NCBI GenBank assembly: GCA_050953445.1
Contig: JBMNMS010000001.1
Coordinates: 1-64,000, forward strand
Direction of reading: 5' to 3'
DNA length: 64,000 nt
Source of the DNA: JBMNMS01 sp050953445
Lineage (GTDB): Bacteria; Bacillota; Clostridia; Peptostreptococcales; Anaerovoracaceae
Part shown: positions 1 to 8,131 of the stretch, piece by piece
How the letters are laid out: the number at the start of each line of letters is the position of its first letter
Position numbering within the stretch: position 1 is the stretch's first letter
Made by a program: the position numbers and the translations under genes
Notes under the pieces: generated by a model
Told to the model about the DNA's origin: nothing
Database searches by the model: none
What the model saw: the letters and a program-made list of their open reading frames with translations, nothing else

Positions 1-88
1 ATTTTGCTAGTCTTTTCAGAGCAAAACGATAATCCTTGACCGCCTGTAGAATAATGGCATTTGCCAGTTTTTCAAATGCATCCATCAT
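1..88 (-). CDS. Phage-type small protein, N-terminal fragment
   Basis: The reverse strand opens at ATG 88 and runs off the left edge. The visible product starts MMDAFEKLANAIILQAVKDY and contains about 29 residues, helical and basic. The start overlaps the stop of the helicase gene by an ATGA junction, so the two are translationally coupled in the same early operon. Short proteins with this 'LANAIILQAVKDYR' look are common at the end of phage and ICE replication modules, but I do not know the function. Incomplete, so no length comparison is possible. Confidence 0.55.
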   Translation of the reverse strand, partial: MMDAFEKLANAIILQAVKDYRFALKRLAK

Positions 89-1446
89 ACAACACCCCTC
101 GCTTTCCCCAGATTTGCTTTGACAGCGTTAATAAGATCGGACTGTGTCTTTTCCTTTCGTTTCAAGGCTCTCATCACATCTTCATCAATCGTGCCTTTAG
201 TAATAATGTGATGGATAACCACCGTTTCATTTTGTCCTTGTCTCCAAAGTCTTGCATTTGTTTGCTGATAGAGCTCTAGACTCCAGGTAAGACCAAACCA
301 AATAAGTGTTGAACCACCACTTTGTAAATTGAGACCGTGTCCTGCTGATGCGGGATGGATAACCGCCACAGAAATATCTCCGTTGTTCCAGTCTTTGATA
401 TCCTTGGATGTTTTAATTTCTCTAACATTAAATCTTGCTTTAATACGCTCTAAATCGTGATTATACCAATATGCAATAAGAACAGGTTTGCCGTTTGCAC
501 CTTCGATTAAATCTTCAAGAGCATCCAGCTTGCGGTCATGGATAATATGAGTATTTTTATCATCATCATAGACAGCACCGTTTGCCATTTGAAGGAGTTT
601 GCCCGAAAGGACTGCTGCATTCATGGCATCAATCTCCTCATTTGCAAGCTCAAGCACCATCTCTTCACGAAAGTGATCATATACTGATTGTTCTTTATCA
701 TTTAGATACACCGACACTTCATTTATCACGCATTCTGGCATTTTCAGAAAATCAACCGACTTCATTGAAATGGTAATATCTGAAATGAGCCTATATATGG
801 CATCTTCTGCCCCAGGTAACGGTTTATATGAAAATACAATTTGCTGATTACGTTTATCTGGAGTAAAGAAGGAATTGCGGTAGTGAGTTATGTATCTGCC
901 GAGTCTTTTACCCATGTCGAGAATACGAAACTCTGCCCACAAATCCATTAACCCGTTACTGGATGGAGTACCTGTAAGACCCACGATACGTTTCACCCTA
1001 GGTCTGACTTTTAGTAAACTCTTAAATCTTTTTGCTCCATAAGACTTAAAAGATGACAATTCATCAATGACCACCATGTCATAATTAAAAGGAATGCCAC
1101 TTTTGTTTACTAACCAGTCAACATTTTCTCTGTTTATAAGATAGACACTTGCTGGTTTCCTAAGAGCTGCTAACCGCTCCTGTTCTGTTCCAATAGCCAC
1201 TGAATACTCCAGTCCTTTTAAATGCTCCCATTTGTTTATCTCAGCTGGCCAAGTATCCCTTGCTACCCTTAGAGGGGCAATGACCAGAACCTTTCCAATT
1301 TCAAAACTATCAAGACATAAATCAAATATAGCAGTTAAAGTGATTACGCTTTTGCCAAGCCCCATCTCTAAAAACACCGCTGCTATGGGATGCTCAAGTA
1401 TGAAATTCGTAGCATATGTTTGATATTTATGAGGATTGTATTTCAT
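85..1446 (-). CDS. SNF2/DEAD-type phage helicase
   Basis: Superfamily 2 helicase of about 453 residues, of the SNF2-like kind carried by many Firmicute prophages and ICEs. Visible motifs in order: Walker A MGLGKSVITL (I), VIDELSSFKS (II, a DEAx-box variant), GLTGTPSSN (III), and in the C-terminal RecA lobe SAGHGLNLQSGG (V) and QQTNARLWRQGQ (VI). It should hydrolyse ATP and move on DNA during element replication or recombination. The start at 1446 (MKYNPHKYQ) was preferred over an upstream ATG at 1485 because GGAGGG lies seven bases before it. It overlaps the end of the VRR-NUC gene by 20 bases. Confidence 0.88.
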   Translation of the reverse strand: MKYNPHKYQTYATNFILEHPIAAVFLEMGLGKSVITLTAIFDLCLDSFEIGKVLVIAPLRVARDTWPAEINKWEHLKGLEYSVAIGTEQERLAALRKPASVYLINRENVDWLVNKSGIPFNYDMVVIDELSSFKSYGAKRFKSLLKVRPRVKRIVGLTGTPSSNGLMDLWAEFRILDMGKRLGRYITHYRNSFFTPDKRNQQIVFSYKPLPGAEDAIYRLISDITISMKSVDFLKMPECVINEVSVYLNDKEQSVYDHFREEMVLELANEEIDAMNAAVLSGKLLQMANGAVYDDDKNTHIIHDRKLDALEDLIEGANGKPVLIAYWYNHDLERIKARFNVREIKTSKDIKDWNNGDISVAVIHPASAGHGLNLQSGGSTLIWFGLTWSLELYQQTNARLWRQGQNETVVIHHIITKGTIDEDVMRALKRKEKTQSDLINAVKANLGKARGVV

Positions 1447-1708
1447 AGAGTATCCCTCCAATCTGCTCAACATCATCAATGACATAGCAGGTAAAGCCTA
1501 ACTTCTGTAATTGATTTATTCTTCTAATCTGTAGTGGACGAGGTTTCTTTCCAGGAGCCTTTAATTCCACAAATGCCATCTTTCCAAGTGGTAAAAGCAC
1601 TAGGCGGTCTGGCATCCCATCTAAACCCGGACTAACAAACTTTGCTGCAATGCCTCCCATCTTTTTTACCTCAGCCACCAGTTTCTTTTCGATATATTTT
1701 TCAAGCAT
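1427..1708 (-). CDS. VRR-NUC domain nuclease
   Basis: Small protein of 93 residues made of a single VRR-NUC domain, a PD-(D/E)XK-type nuclease. The active-site pattern is visible: an N-terminal acidic/helical segment (EKYIEKKLVAEVKK), then GMPDRLVLL with the metal-binding Asp, then FVELKAPGKKPRPLQ with E-x-K, followed by a Q-containing helix. Stand-alone VRR-NUC proteins of this size are common beside phage SNF2 helicases and are thought to be structure-specific (Holliday-junction-like) nucleases. The start at 1708 has GGGAGGT four bases upstream. Its stop overlaps the helicase start, so both are coupled. Confidence 0.87.
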   Translation of the reverse strand: MLEKYIEKKLVAEVKKMGGIAAKFVSPGLDGMPDRLVLLPLGKMAFVELKAPGKKPRPLQIRRINQLQKLGFTCYVIDDVEQIGGILYEIQSS

Positions 1709-1925
1709 AAATACCTCCCATATAAAAAGGCTCGGAACAAGAAAACAACTTTGACCCATTTTTCCTATACGCGCGCGTATGCGTGTATGCACAGGCTACA
1801 CTTTTTTTTTTTACTATTTATAAATAAATAGGATACTTCTTGTTCCACTTGTTCCGAACCGTAGATTTTCCTTTTGATTACTAGCTTCGGGGAAAGAACC
1901 AGTATGAGAACAAGGTAAGGTACAA
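1709..1925. other. Structured non-coding gap beside primase gene
   Basis: This 217-bp gap lies between the VapE gene and the VRR-NUC gene. It contains a 28-nt alternating pyrimidine-purine tract (1766-1793), an oligo-T run at about 1802-1812, a 13-bp inverted repeat (GGCTCGGAACAAG at 1729-1741 against CTTGTTCCGAACC at 1848-1860, one mismatch) and several TTGTTCC repeats. Short open frames across it have no recognisable protein content and overlap each other, so I treat it as non-coding. Its place beside a primase-helicase suggests an origin or operator; this is inference. Confidence 0.5.
1766..1793. repeat. 28-nt alternating purine-pyrimidine tract
   Basis: Every step from 1766 to 1793 alternates pyrimidine and purine. 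Its centre is the perfect 14-bp palindrome ATACGCGCGCGTAT at 1767-1780, followed by a TG/CA-rich part. Alternating CG/TG tracts of this length are classic candidates for left-handed Z-DNA or cruciform extrusion under negative supercoiling. An oligo-T run follows within 10 bases. Confidence 0.8.
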
Positions 1926-2017
1926 CTAGCTTTGTTCCTCGGTTCGGGAATAAGCTCGTTGCTTTCCATAGATAGGGAAATTGATTGTTCCGTTCTTGTT
2001 CCCGGTGTACTTGTTCC
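1839..2017 (-). repeat. TTGTTCC iteron-like repeats
   Basis: The word TTGTTCC (GGAACAA on the minus strand) occurs at about 1840-1846, 1849-1855, 1932-1938, 1985-1991, 1996-2002 and 2011-2017, with opposite-orientation copies at about 1734-1740 and a partial one near 1906. The three right-hand copies are inside the last codons of the VapE gene. Spacing is irregular (9 to about 77 bases). The array could be binding sites for an initiator or repressor, or a by-product of the conserved coding end. Confidence 0.55.
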
Positions 2018-4292
2018 ACCCACTGATCTTTCTCATAATGGCACCGATGGCATAAGAATCAGATGTTCTCATTGAGGATGCATCTTTTCCAAAACATTCA
2101 CACCAAATCTCCATATTGCAGACAAGGGTTCTTTTTACTGTTCCAACACGGGTGCCGCCGCCAAATTCGCTACCGCCGAGGAAATTTCTACGCTCGTATA
2201 AAGACATAGTGTCCCAATCATCCGGCAAAAGAGTATCGAGATAGGTACGAACCAATCCTTCTCGTTCATCTGTTTCCATGGCATCTGCCTGCTCACTAGT
2301 TGCCATGGATGCATCATCACCTTCAAGGTAGAGTTTTTCTCCCTTCTCATAAAGCACTAGTGTCTCTGCCCAAATCTGCTGTACTTCCTCTTTAGTCATC
2401 TGCCAAGCTTTCTTTTTACCATTACCGCTAATACGGACTGGCCAGAATCTTCGATTGCCGGTTATATCTCGAAGAAACCCGCTTTCTGCATTTGTTGAAC
2501 CTACAATCACACATTGACGGGGATGGCTTTCCACATTGACTCCATAACTTGCCCGGTACTTATCATCTGCCCTCGAAATAAAAGACTTCACAATTTCCAC
2601 ATCCGTCTTACGCATACCAGCAAGCTCACCCAGTTCCAATAACCAATATCCCTGAAGTTTCTCAGCTCCAGATTTATCTTTCATGTCCGTAATGGTCAAA
2701 CTATCTGAAAACCAATCTCCAGCAAGTTTTGCAAAGAAGGTTGACTTACCGATACCTTGAGGACCGTTTAAGATAAGGACACTATCAAACTTTGTGCCTG
2801 GTCTATAAATGCGGGCTACCGCTGCAACCATCGTTTTGCGGATAACTGCTTTTGTATAGGAATTATCTGTTGCACCGAAATAATCAATTAATAGATTATC
2901 TACTCGACTAATTCCATCCCATTTTGGCAGTGAGTTCAGATACTCCTTAACAGGATGGTAGGCTCGTTCAGCCGCTACCGCTAACACAGCGTCCTTGGTC
3001 TTGGTAGGTGAATAAACTCCGTATTTGCTGCTTAAATACACTTTAAGAAGTGCATTATCTGAATCATTCCAACCCGCCTTGATCTGTTCCCAAGGCAGGC
3101 CTCCTTTGGCATCAATACCATCACGGTGGCAATTAAAAGCTATATGCTGTAATTCCTTGTCATGACGAATAATCAAAACGATGTTGTCTAGCGTGTCTTT
3201 TATTCGGCCTTGCTTATCTAGTTCCAAACCTGTCTGCCAATCCTCATCACTAAACTCCTCTTCAGCCTGCGCCTGTCTTTCCTTAGAAAACTCAGCTTTT
3301 ACTCTTTCATCTTTTATAGCAAACTCGCACATTGCCACAAAAGATGGCATCTTACCAGGAGCTGTAGTGGTAGAAGCTTTATCATCTAAAGAACCAAATT
3401 TATGAATACGAACGAGATCAAAAGCATTGAGGAGCAATCCACTTGCTGGGTCTGTAGCATGATGGCTGTATGCGAATTTATCATCATAGATAATCACACC
3501 GGCACTACTATCAGCTGGAATATAATCGTATCGTCCTTCCATAGCAGATGGGGCATAAACTGCACCTAAGAATTTCTCAATTGCTTCACGTACGGGATAG
3601 GCACGACAGAATGTTCCTACCACACCTTCCTTTAAAAGCGGATCTGCTTGTTCTTTAAGACTGCGATTTATAACTTCAGACTGCCTGCTTGATACTGGCC
3701 ATGTTGATGTATCCCGCCAGTTTTGATATTTTGAAAGATAAACATCAGGGTCAAGCAATTCTCCATCCTGCTCTTCATAGACGAATTCACCATTAGAGGA
3801 AGTAGATGGCCAATACATAAGGCGATGGGCTTCATAAGTCGTATCATCGAAAAGATCTATGCCGATTTCTTTTGCCACCATACGTCCAACGGCTGCGTAT
3901 TCTTCTTCGCTGATTTCACGAGCAAGAGGAACGATTAGCCTAAGTCTTGGATTTTCCGGTGTATGCTTATGGGTGGAATAAACACAGCATTTGAAATCAA
4001 AAAGCATACTGATTTGTTCCCAGATATCTGGTCTACCGTAATCCATATCTAAGGTAAGCAAAGAACGGCATAAAACATTGCCCTTCTTTCGCCTTCCCCC
4101 TTTTAAATGCCCTCCAACAAAACCACCCACATCTTTGATATCATCTTGTTGACCTCTTTTTAATTTCCGATATTCTTCTACTGTTTCCGTAGTACGTTGT
4201 GTTGTCTTTACTCGGGCACAAAAATCCTCCCAGGATATATCTTTGTTTTTCCATTTTCTATCCATCCGGCTGTTGCCCACAGCGATTTTCAT
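1926..4292 (-). CDS. Primase fused to VapE-family helicase
   Basis: Protein of 788 residues with two parts. Residues about 70-190 resemble an archaeo-eukaryotic primase/RepB-like catalytic domain (LTLDMDYG with a D-x-D pair, then STHKHTPENPRLRLIVPL). The C-terminal half is a virulence-associated E (VapE, D5-like) P-loop helicase: Walker A NGPQGIGKST, LLELGEL, and the NRRFWPVRI segment. It should prime and unwind the element's DNA at replication start. The ATG overlaps the stop of the DUF4406 gene (ATGA). Its last 40 codons carry repeated GGAACAA words continuous with the non-coding array downstream, which suggests that its own gene end may be part of the origin. Confidence 0.88.
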   Translation of the reverse strand: MKIAVGNSRMDRKWKNKDISWEDFCARVKTTQRTTETVEEYRKLKRGQQDDIKDVGGFVGGHLKGGRRKKGNVLCRSLLTLDMDYGRPDIWEQISMLFDFKCCVYSTHKHTPENPRLRLIVPLAREISEEEYAAVGRMVAKEIGIDLFDDTTYEAHRLMYWPSTSSNGEFVYEEQDGELLDPDVYLSKYQNWRDTSTWPVSSRQSEVINRSLKEQADPLLKEGVVGTFCRAYPVREAIEKFLGAVYAPSAMEGRYDYIPADSSAGVIIYDDKFAYSHHATDPASGLLLNAFDLVRIHKFGSLDDKASTTTAPGKMPSFVAMCEFAIKDERVKAEFSKERQAQAEEEFSDEDWQTGLELDKQGRIKDTLDNIVLIIRHDKELQHIAFNCHRDGIDAKGGLPWEQIKAGWNDSDNALLKVYLSSKYGVYSPTKTKDAVLAVAAERAYHPVKEYLNSLPKWDGISRVDNLLIDYFGATDNSYTKAVIRKTMVAAVARIYRPGTKFDSVLILNGPQGIGKSTFFAKLAGDWFSDSLTITDMKDKSGAEKLQGYWLLELGELAGMRKTDVEIVKSFISRADDKYRASYGVNVESHPRQCVIVGSTNAESGFLRDITGNRRFWPVRISGNGKKKAWQMTKEEVQQIWAETLVLYEKGEKLYLEGDDASMATSEQADAMETDEREGLVRTYLDTLLPDDWDTMSLYERRNFLGGSEFGGGTRVGTVKRTLVCNMEIWCECFGKDASSMRTSDSYAIGAIMRKISGWNKYTGNKNGTINFPIYGKQRAYSRTEEQS

Positions 4293-4723
4293 AAGCTTTC
4301 GACCTCCTCATGCTCTGGACTAAAATATCTGACCGTTTGTCTGCGTTTCTTGGCTACTTCAATCTCCCTTGCCATACCGCTTGAGATGGTATTGCCTAGC
4401 ACCCAAACCTCGGAGCATTTGCCCATAAGCACGATGTCCATAAATATGGCAAGTTCCCGTTCCTCTGGATTTTCATCATCCATAAACTGTGGAAACATAA
4501 GGTGGGGAGCAATCGGAATACAGTTTTGGTCTAATGCAAACCTGCAAAAACTGCGAGCCTTTTTAATGTTTCCTTCTACATCACCGGAATAGGGAGAACA
4601 AATATATACAAGTGGCTTAAAGGCAGATTTTTTCTCTGCCTTTTTCTTTCTTATTATGTTGGTCAGTGCCTCATGGGGAGTTGGGTCATGGTATCCTTCA
4701 TGATTAAACTTATCGATTCCCAT
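4289..4723 (-). CDS. DUF4406 nucleoside-deoxyribosyltransferase-like protein
   Basis: Protein of 144 residues with a Rossmann-like DUF4406 domain: VYICSPYSGDVEGNIKKA at its start, then FCRFALDQNCIPIAPHLMFPQF, ending in SEVWVLGNTISSGMAREI. This pattern (Y-x-SPY-G, then PHL, then W-x-G) is that of the nucleoside 2-deoxyribosyltransferase fold and is frequent in phages, possibly for nucleotide salvage. The catalytic role here is unproven. The start at 4723 is chosen because GGAGG is seven bases upstream and the ATG overlaps the antirepressor stop (TAATG); an upstream ATG at 4807 lies inside that gene. Confidence 0.78.
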   Translation of the reverse strand: MGIDKFNHEGYHDPTPHEALTNIIRKKKAEKKSAFKPLVYICSPYSGDVEGNIKKARSFCRFALDQNCIPIAPHLMFPQFMDDENPEERELAIFMDIVLMGKCSEVWVLGNTISSGMAREIEVAKKRRQTVRYFSPEHEEVESL

Positions 4724-5475
4724 TACACATCCTCCACTTCTATCTGCGGCAAAATACCATCTGCCTTCAACAGTTCGTAAATGAAGAGTCTGCCTTTTTG
4801 AGTCCAATATGTATGGACTTTTGTATGCAGTTCACCGTTACTACCGATGTAGCTATGTGTCTTGGTGCTGGTATAGCCTTTTTCTGCATACTTCTGATAT
4901 AAAAGCCAGATACCACCTTGTTTAAATTGGATGCCCTTTTTATTAAGATAGCGGTTCATCCAAATAGCTGACTTGCCGTAATCTTTGGCAATTGCTGATG
5001 TAGAAATGAGGTCTTTGCAATTTAGAACTACATCATAATAGGAGACTTTCGGTTTCATTTCCGCAATCTGCTGATTCTGAACAGCAATCGTACCTTCAAG
5101 TAATTTATTTTGATTCCTTACTTGATTTAATTGCTGATTAGCAAACTGTAATGCCCTTGCCATGATTGCTTCTGGAGAGTTCCATCGTCTTTCAATTTCA
5201 AGAAAGTACCCGCGGCATTGTTTTCCTTTTGGAGTACGCTGTATCATGCATAGCTCTTTTGCCATATCAATTGTTATTTGGTGGTCAACAGCTGGTCTTC
5301 CACCTGTACTTTCCGACAGAAATGTCGAAAAGTCCGTACCCTCCACAAATCCATACTCACACATTCTTGGAAACCATTTATCATAGGGTGTTTTCACTTC
5401 CAAAACTGCATGCAAATCACGGCCAAGCACTGTGGGGCGGTCTTTTTCATAGTTGATTCTTACTAATTCGTCCAT
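4723..5475 (-). CDS. Phage antirepressor (AntA-like plus KilAC)
   Basis: Protein of 250 residues. The N-terminal 95 residues fit an AntA/AntB-type domain (RDLHAVLEVKTPYDKWFPRMCEYGF, then DHQITIDMAKELCMIQRTPKGKQCRGYFLEIE). A glutamine-rich helical linker follows (about 100-135). The C-terminal half is a KilAC-type DNA-binding domain (LISTSAIAKDYGKSAIWMNRYLNKKGIQF, ending VHTYWTQKGRLFIYELL). Such proteins counteract a prophage repressor or regulate early genes. GGAGG precedes the ATG at good spacing. It is co-oriented with the replication genes and overlaps the DUF4406 gene by one base. Confidence 0.87.
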   Translation of the reverse strand: MDELVRINYEKDRPTVLGRDLHAVLEVKTPYDKWFPRMCEYGFVEGTDFSTFLSESTGGRPAVDHQITIDMAKELCMIQRTPKGKQCRGYFLEIERRWNSPEAIMARALQFANQQLNQVRNQNKLLEGTIAVQNQQIAEMKPKVSYYDVVLNCKDLISTSAIAKDYGKSAIWMNRYLNKKGIQFKQGGIWLLYQKYAEKGYTSTKTHSYIGSNGELHTKVHTYWTQKGRLFIYELLKADGILPQIEVEDV

Positions 5476-5511
5476 ACGAATTACCTCCTGTAATATAGTC
5501 AGAGAGGAAAC

Positions 5512-5556
5512 CCCTCTACCTAATAGCCACAGGAGGTAATGAATGTTGAGGATTTT
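5512..5556 (-). repeat. Degenerate copy of the sigma-like gene end
   Basis: This 45-nt stretch between the polymerase stop and the antirepressor start matches 9816-9860, the 3' end of the sigma-like gene. The outer 17 bases agree at 15 positions and the last 12 bases (GTTGAGGATTTT on plus) agree fully, with equal length overall. Read in the same minus-strand frame it gives KSSTFITSCGY and a stop, against KSSTFPSCHG and a stop in the gene. It is probably the remnant of a second regulator gene or a conserved phage junction sequence. Confidence 0.6.
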
Positions 5557-5568
5557 GAAAAAATATAT

Positions 5569-7503
5569 TTAATCTTTTTGATAAAACTGACACTCATAGC
5601 CATCAGCACTAAGTAACAGACCATTTGCCCATGTTGGTGTCCTAGCCATTTGTTCACAAATAGTAGTAAGTGACATCCTCATATCCGCTTCGATTATAAT
5701 TTCATCGTGCACATGAGCCACAATGGAACAATTCTTTAACGTCTGCATGGCATAACACAAAATGTCACGACTGATTGCCTGAACAATATTCTCTACAAAT
5801 TTTGGTCCATAGCTTTCGATTCTTTCCCATTTCTTTGCCCCACCAACCCCTTCATAAGTAATTGACTCACCGCCAAATACATTCTCTCCCATACGAGGTT
5901 TCACATAGGAAAGCCGCCTGCCGGAAGGAAGGACAATAAAGAGCATTCCGCTTTGATATATAAATTTAATACCGTGTGTTTCTGTAGGAGTTTTCTGCTT
6001 AACACAGGTTTTTACAGCGCGGTCAACATCCCACCATAATTTTGTAATATTGGGATTGGATTGTCTCCAAGCCATTACAAGAGGTTGAAGTTCCTCTTCT
6101 TCAATTCCCATCTCCAAAGCACCCATTGATTTCAACGCTCCAACAGATCCTCCGTAACCTAGGGCTAGTTCAGCAATTTTTCCCTTCTGACGAAGATGTC
6201 CATTAACACCGTTTTTCTCCACAGGTACGTTAAACATCTGAGATGCGCTTGCACAGTAAATGTCACCGCCATTTTGGAATACATCTAATCTCCATTTTTC
6301 TCCCGCAAGCCAGGCGATAACGCGGGCTTCAATCGCTGAAAAATCTGCAACTATAAACTTCATGCCCTCCTGTGGTATAAAAGCAGTTCGGATAAGTTCC
6401 GACAGTACCTCCGGGATAGAATCATAAAGTAAGGTAAGAGCATCAAAGTTTCCGCTACGAACTAAAGCACGAGCCTGTTCCAAATCAGGCATATGGTTTT
6501 GAGGGAGATTTTGTAGTTGAATAAGCCTGCCCGAAAACCTACCAGTTCTGTTTGCTCCATAAAACTGAAACATTCCTCTTGCACGACCATCATTACATAC
6601 TGCATTCTCCATTGCTGTGTATTTTTTTATCGATGATTTTGCAAGCTGCTGACGAAGTTCCAAAACGGTGCCTAGTGGTTCAGGTGCTGTCTTTAACATT
6701 TCAGCAACTGCTTTTTTACCAAGACTATCTGTTTCCAATCCGTTATCAGCAAGCCATTCTTTCATTTGTTGTACAGAGTTTGGATTCTCTAAATTAGTTA
6801 TATCCTGCATTAAAGCCATTAGCTTTTCCCGCGACTGTTCATCCATCTTGACGGCTTGTTTTACAAAAGCCATGTCAATAGCGATACCACGATCATTGAT
6901 TTTCTGGTCAAGATGATATTCTGACCATATATTCTCTGGAAGCGGGAATTTAGATAGTCTCTGCTGTATTGACATCTCAGCTTCCACATCACGGAGGTTA
7001 TATGCTTTAAATCGCTCCCATTTATCCATGTCGTGTTTTGGCAAATTACGAACTCGTCCTCCGTTTGATTTAGTAGGGGAGCAAGGTGTACAGAAATATT
7101 TAATGAGGTCTTTGCTTTCCGTCAATTTTTGTTTTTCCAATCCTAAGACTGCACCGACGCCCTCAAGAGAAAGCGGAAGTCCCATATAAGCCGACCATAC
7201 CATTGAACATTTCCATGATGTAGGGTCAAGATAATCAGTAAGGTTAAGCCATTTTGATAGGCAAACACGCTCAAACATAGCATTAAAGGCCCATTTAGTA
7301 ACAGAATTATCCATAAGAGCATTGATTATTTCATTTGGGATTTTCTCTCCACAGGCAAGATCAACCACCTGAACTGCACCGCCATCAACCGAATAACCAA
7401 ACAACAGAATTTCAAACTCATCACTCTCAGCATAACGGTAAACTCCACATTTTTGAAGATTGGCACTACTAAATGTCTCAATATCAATAGAAATAGAATT
7501 CAT
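5569..7503 (-). CDS. Family A DNA polymerase (phage type)
   Basis: DNA polymerase of 644 residues related to the Klenow part of DNA polymerase I. An N-terminal 3'-5' exonuclease-like segment carries the D-x-E pair (SIDIETFSS). The polymerase domain shows motif A (VADFSAIEARVIAWLAGE), motif B (RQKGKIAELALGYGGSVGAL) and motif C (AHVHDEIIIEAD). There is no 5'-3' exonuclease domain, as expected for a phage replicative enzyme. It sits between the DUF2815 gene and the antirepressor. The ATG has a GGAAAGGG-type site about ten bases upstream. Confidence 0.93.
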   Translation of the reverse strand: MNSISIDIETFSSANLQKCGVYRYAESDEFEILLFGYSVDGGAVQVVDLACGEKIPNEIINALMDNSVTKWAFNAMFERVCLSKWLNLTDYLDPTSWKCSMVWSAYMGLPLSLEGVGAVLGLEKQKLTESKDLIKYFCTPCSPTKSNGGRVRNLPKHDMDKWERFKAYNLRDVEAEMSIQQRLSKFPLPENIWSEYHLDQKINDRGIAIDMAFVKQAVKMDEQSREKLMALMQDITNLENPNSVQQMKEWLADNGLETDSLGKKAVAEMLKTAPEPLGTVLELRQQLAKSSIKKYTAMENAVCNDGRARGMFQFYGANRTGRFSGRLIQLQNLPQNHMPDLEQARALVRSGNFDALTLLYDSIPEVLSELIRTAFIPQEGMKFIVADFSAIEARVIAWLAGEKWRLDVFQNGGDIYCASASQMFNVPVEKNGVNGHLRQKGKIAELALGYGGSVGALKSMGALEMGIEEEELQPLVMAWRQSNPNITKLWWDVDRAVKTCVKQKTPTETHGIKFIYQSGMLFIVLPSGRRLSYVKPRMGENVFGGESITYEGVGGAKKWERIESYGPKFVENIVQAISRDILCYAMQTLKNCSIVAHVHDEIIIEADMRMSLTTICEQMARTPTWANGLLLSADGYECQFYQKD

Positions 7504-7582
7504 GTATTACCGCCCTTTCCAATGCAAACGAGGTAGCAGAAGAACAACTTCCACCACCCCGTTTGTATTCATACTTTAACTG

Positions 7583-8131
7583 TTATGCTAGGAAATCATC
7601 ATCTTCAATTGTGGTGAAATCATCAGCCGCTGTGGTTCTGCTGCCTAAAGGCTCTCCATCTCTAATCTTCTGGATGTTACCAAGTCCGCAGGCCACACCC
7701 TTGTTCCCGTTAGAATTGAAAGCATAAAAATTAAGTGACACTCTTGCATAGCAACCACTGTATACCTCATTGCGATCCAGAATAGGCTTGACTGCTTTAT
7801 CTACAATCTGAGGCGGAGTAGTGCTGTTGGCATTTACAAAATAATGTCCTTTATAAGCCTCATCATCTCGTTCTACATCACCATCTCGAAGCGGCAGCTT
7901 GATAGCAGCCTTATTTGGCTTTTTACCACCAAACTTTGCAATGCCCTCTTCAATAGCAGCATCAACTGCTGCATTGATGGCATTAATGGTTTCCTTATCC
8001 GATTTAGGAATCAATACCGATACACTATACTTTTCTGCCCCACCATTGATGGATACCGGTTCCCAGCCATGAAAGTAGCTGAGACGTGTGTTTACACCAG
8101 TGATAACCTTCGTTCTGTTTTTATTATTCAT
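7583..8131 (-). CDS. DUF2815 ssDNA-binding-like phage protein
   Basis: Protein of 182 residues of the DUF2815 family (RLSYFHGWEPVSINGGAEKYSVSVLIPKSD, then GHYFVNANSTTPPQIVDKAVKPI, then VYSGCYARVSLNFYAFN). This family resembles phage single-stranded DNA-binding proteins of the T7 gp2.5 kind and usually lies between a DUF2800 nuclease and a polymerase, as here. An acidic C-terminus (TTIEDDDFLA), typical of SSBs, is visible. The start at 8131 is chosen because GGAGG lies nine bases upstream; a GTG at 8137 would be only three bases from it. It overlaps the end of the DUF2800 gene. Confidence 0.83.
   Translation of the reverse strand: MNNKNRTKVITGVNTRLSYFHGWEPVSINGGAEKYSVSVLIPKSDKETINAINAAVDAAIEEGIAKFGGKKPNKAAIKLPLRDGDVERDDEAYKGHYFVNANSTTPPQIVDKAVKPILDRNEVYSGCYARVSLNFYAFNSNGNKGVACGLGNIQKIRDGEPLGSRTTAADDFTTIEDDDFLA

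Noticed and set aside
1765..2023. Short minus-strand open frames of 69-84 codons in the gap after vapE
   Set aside because: They overlap each other and the vapE end, have no good ribosome site and no protein-like composition.
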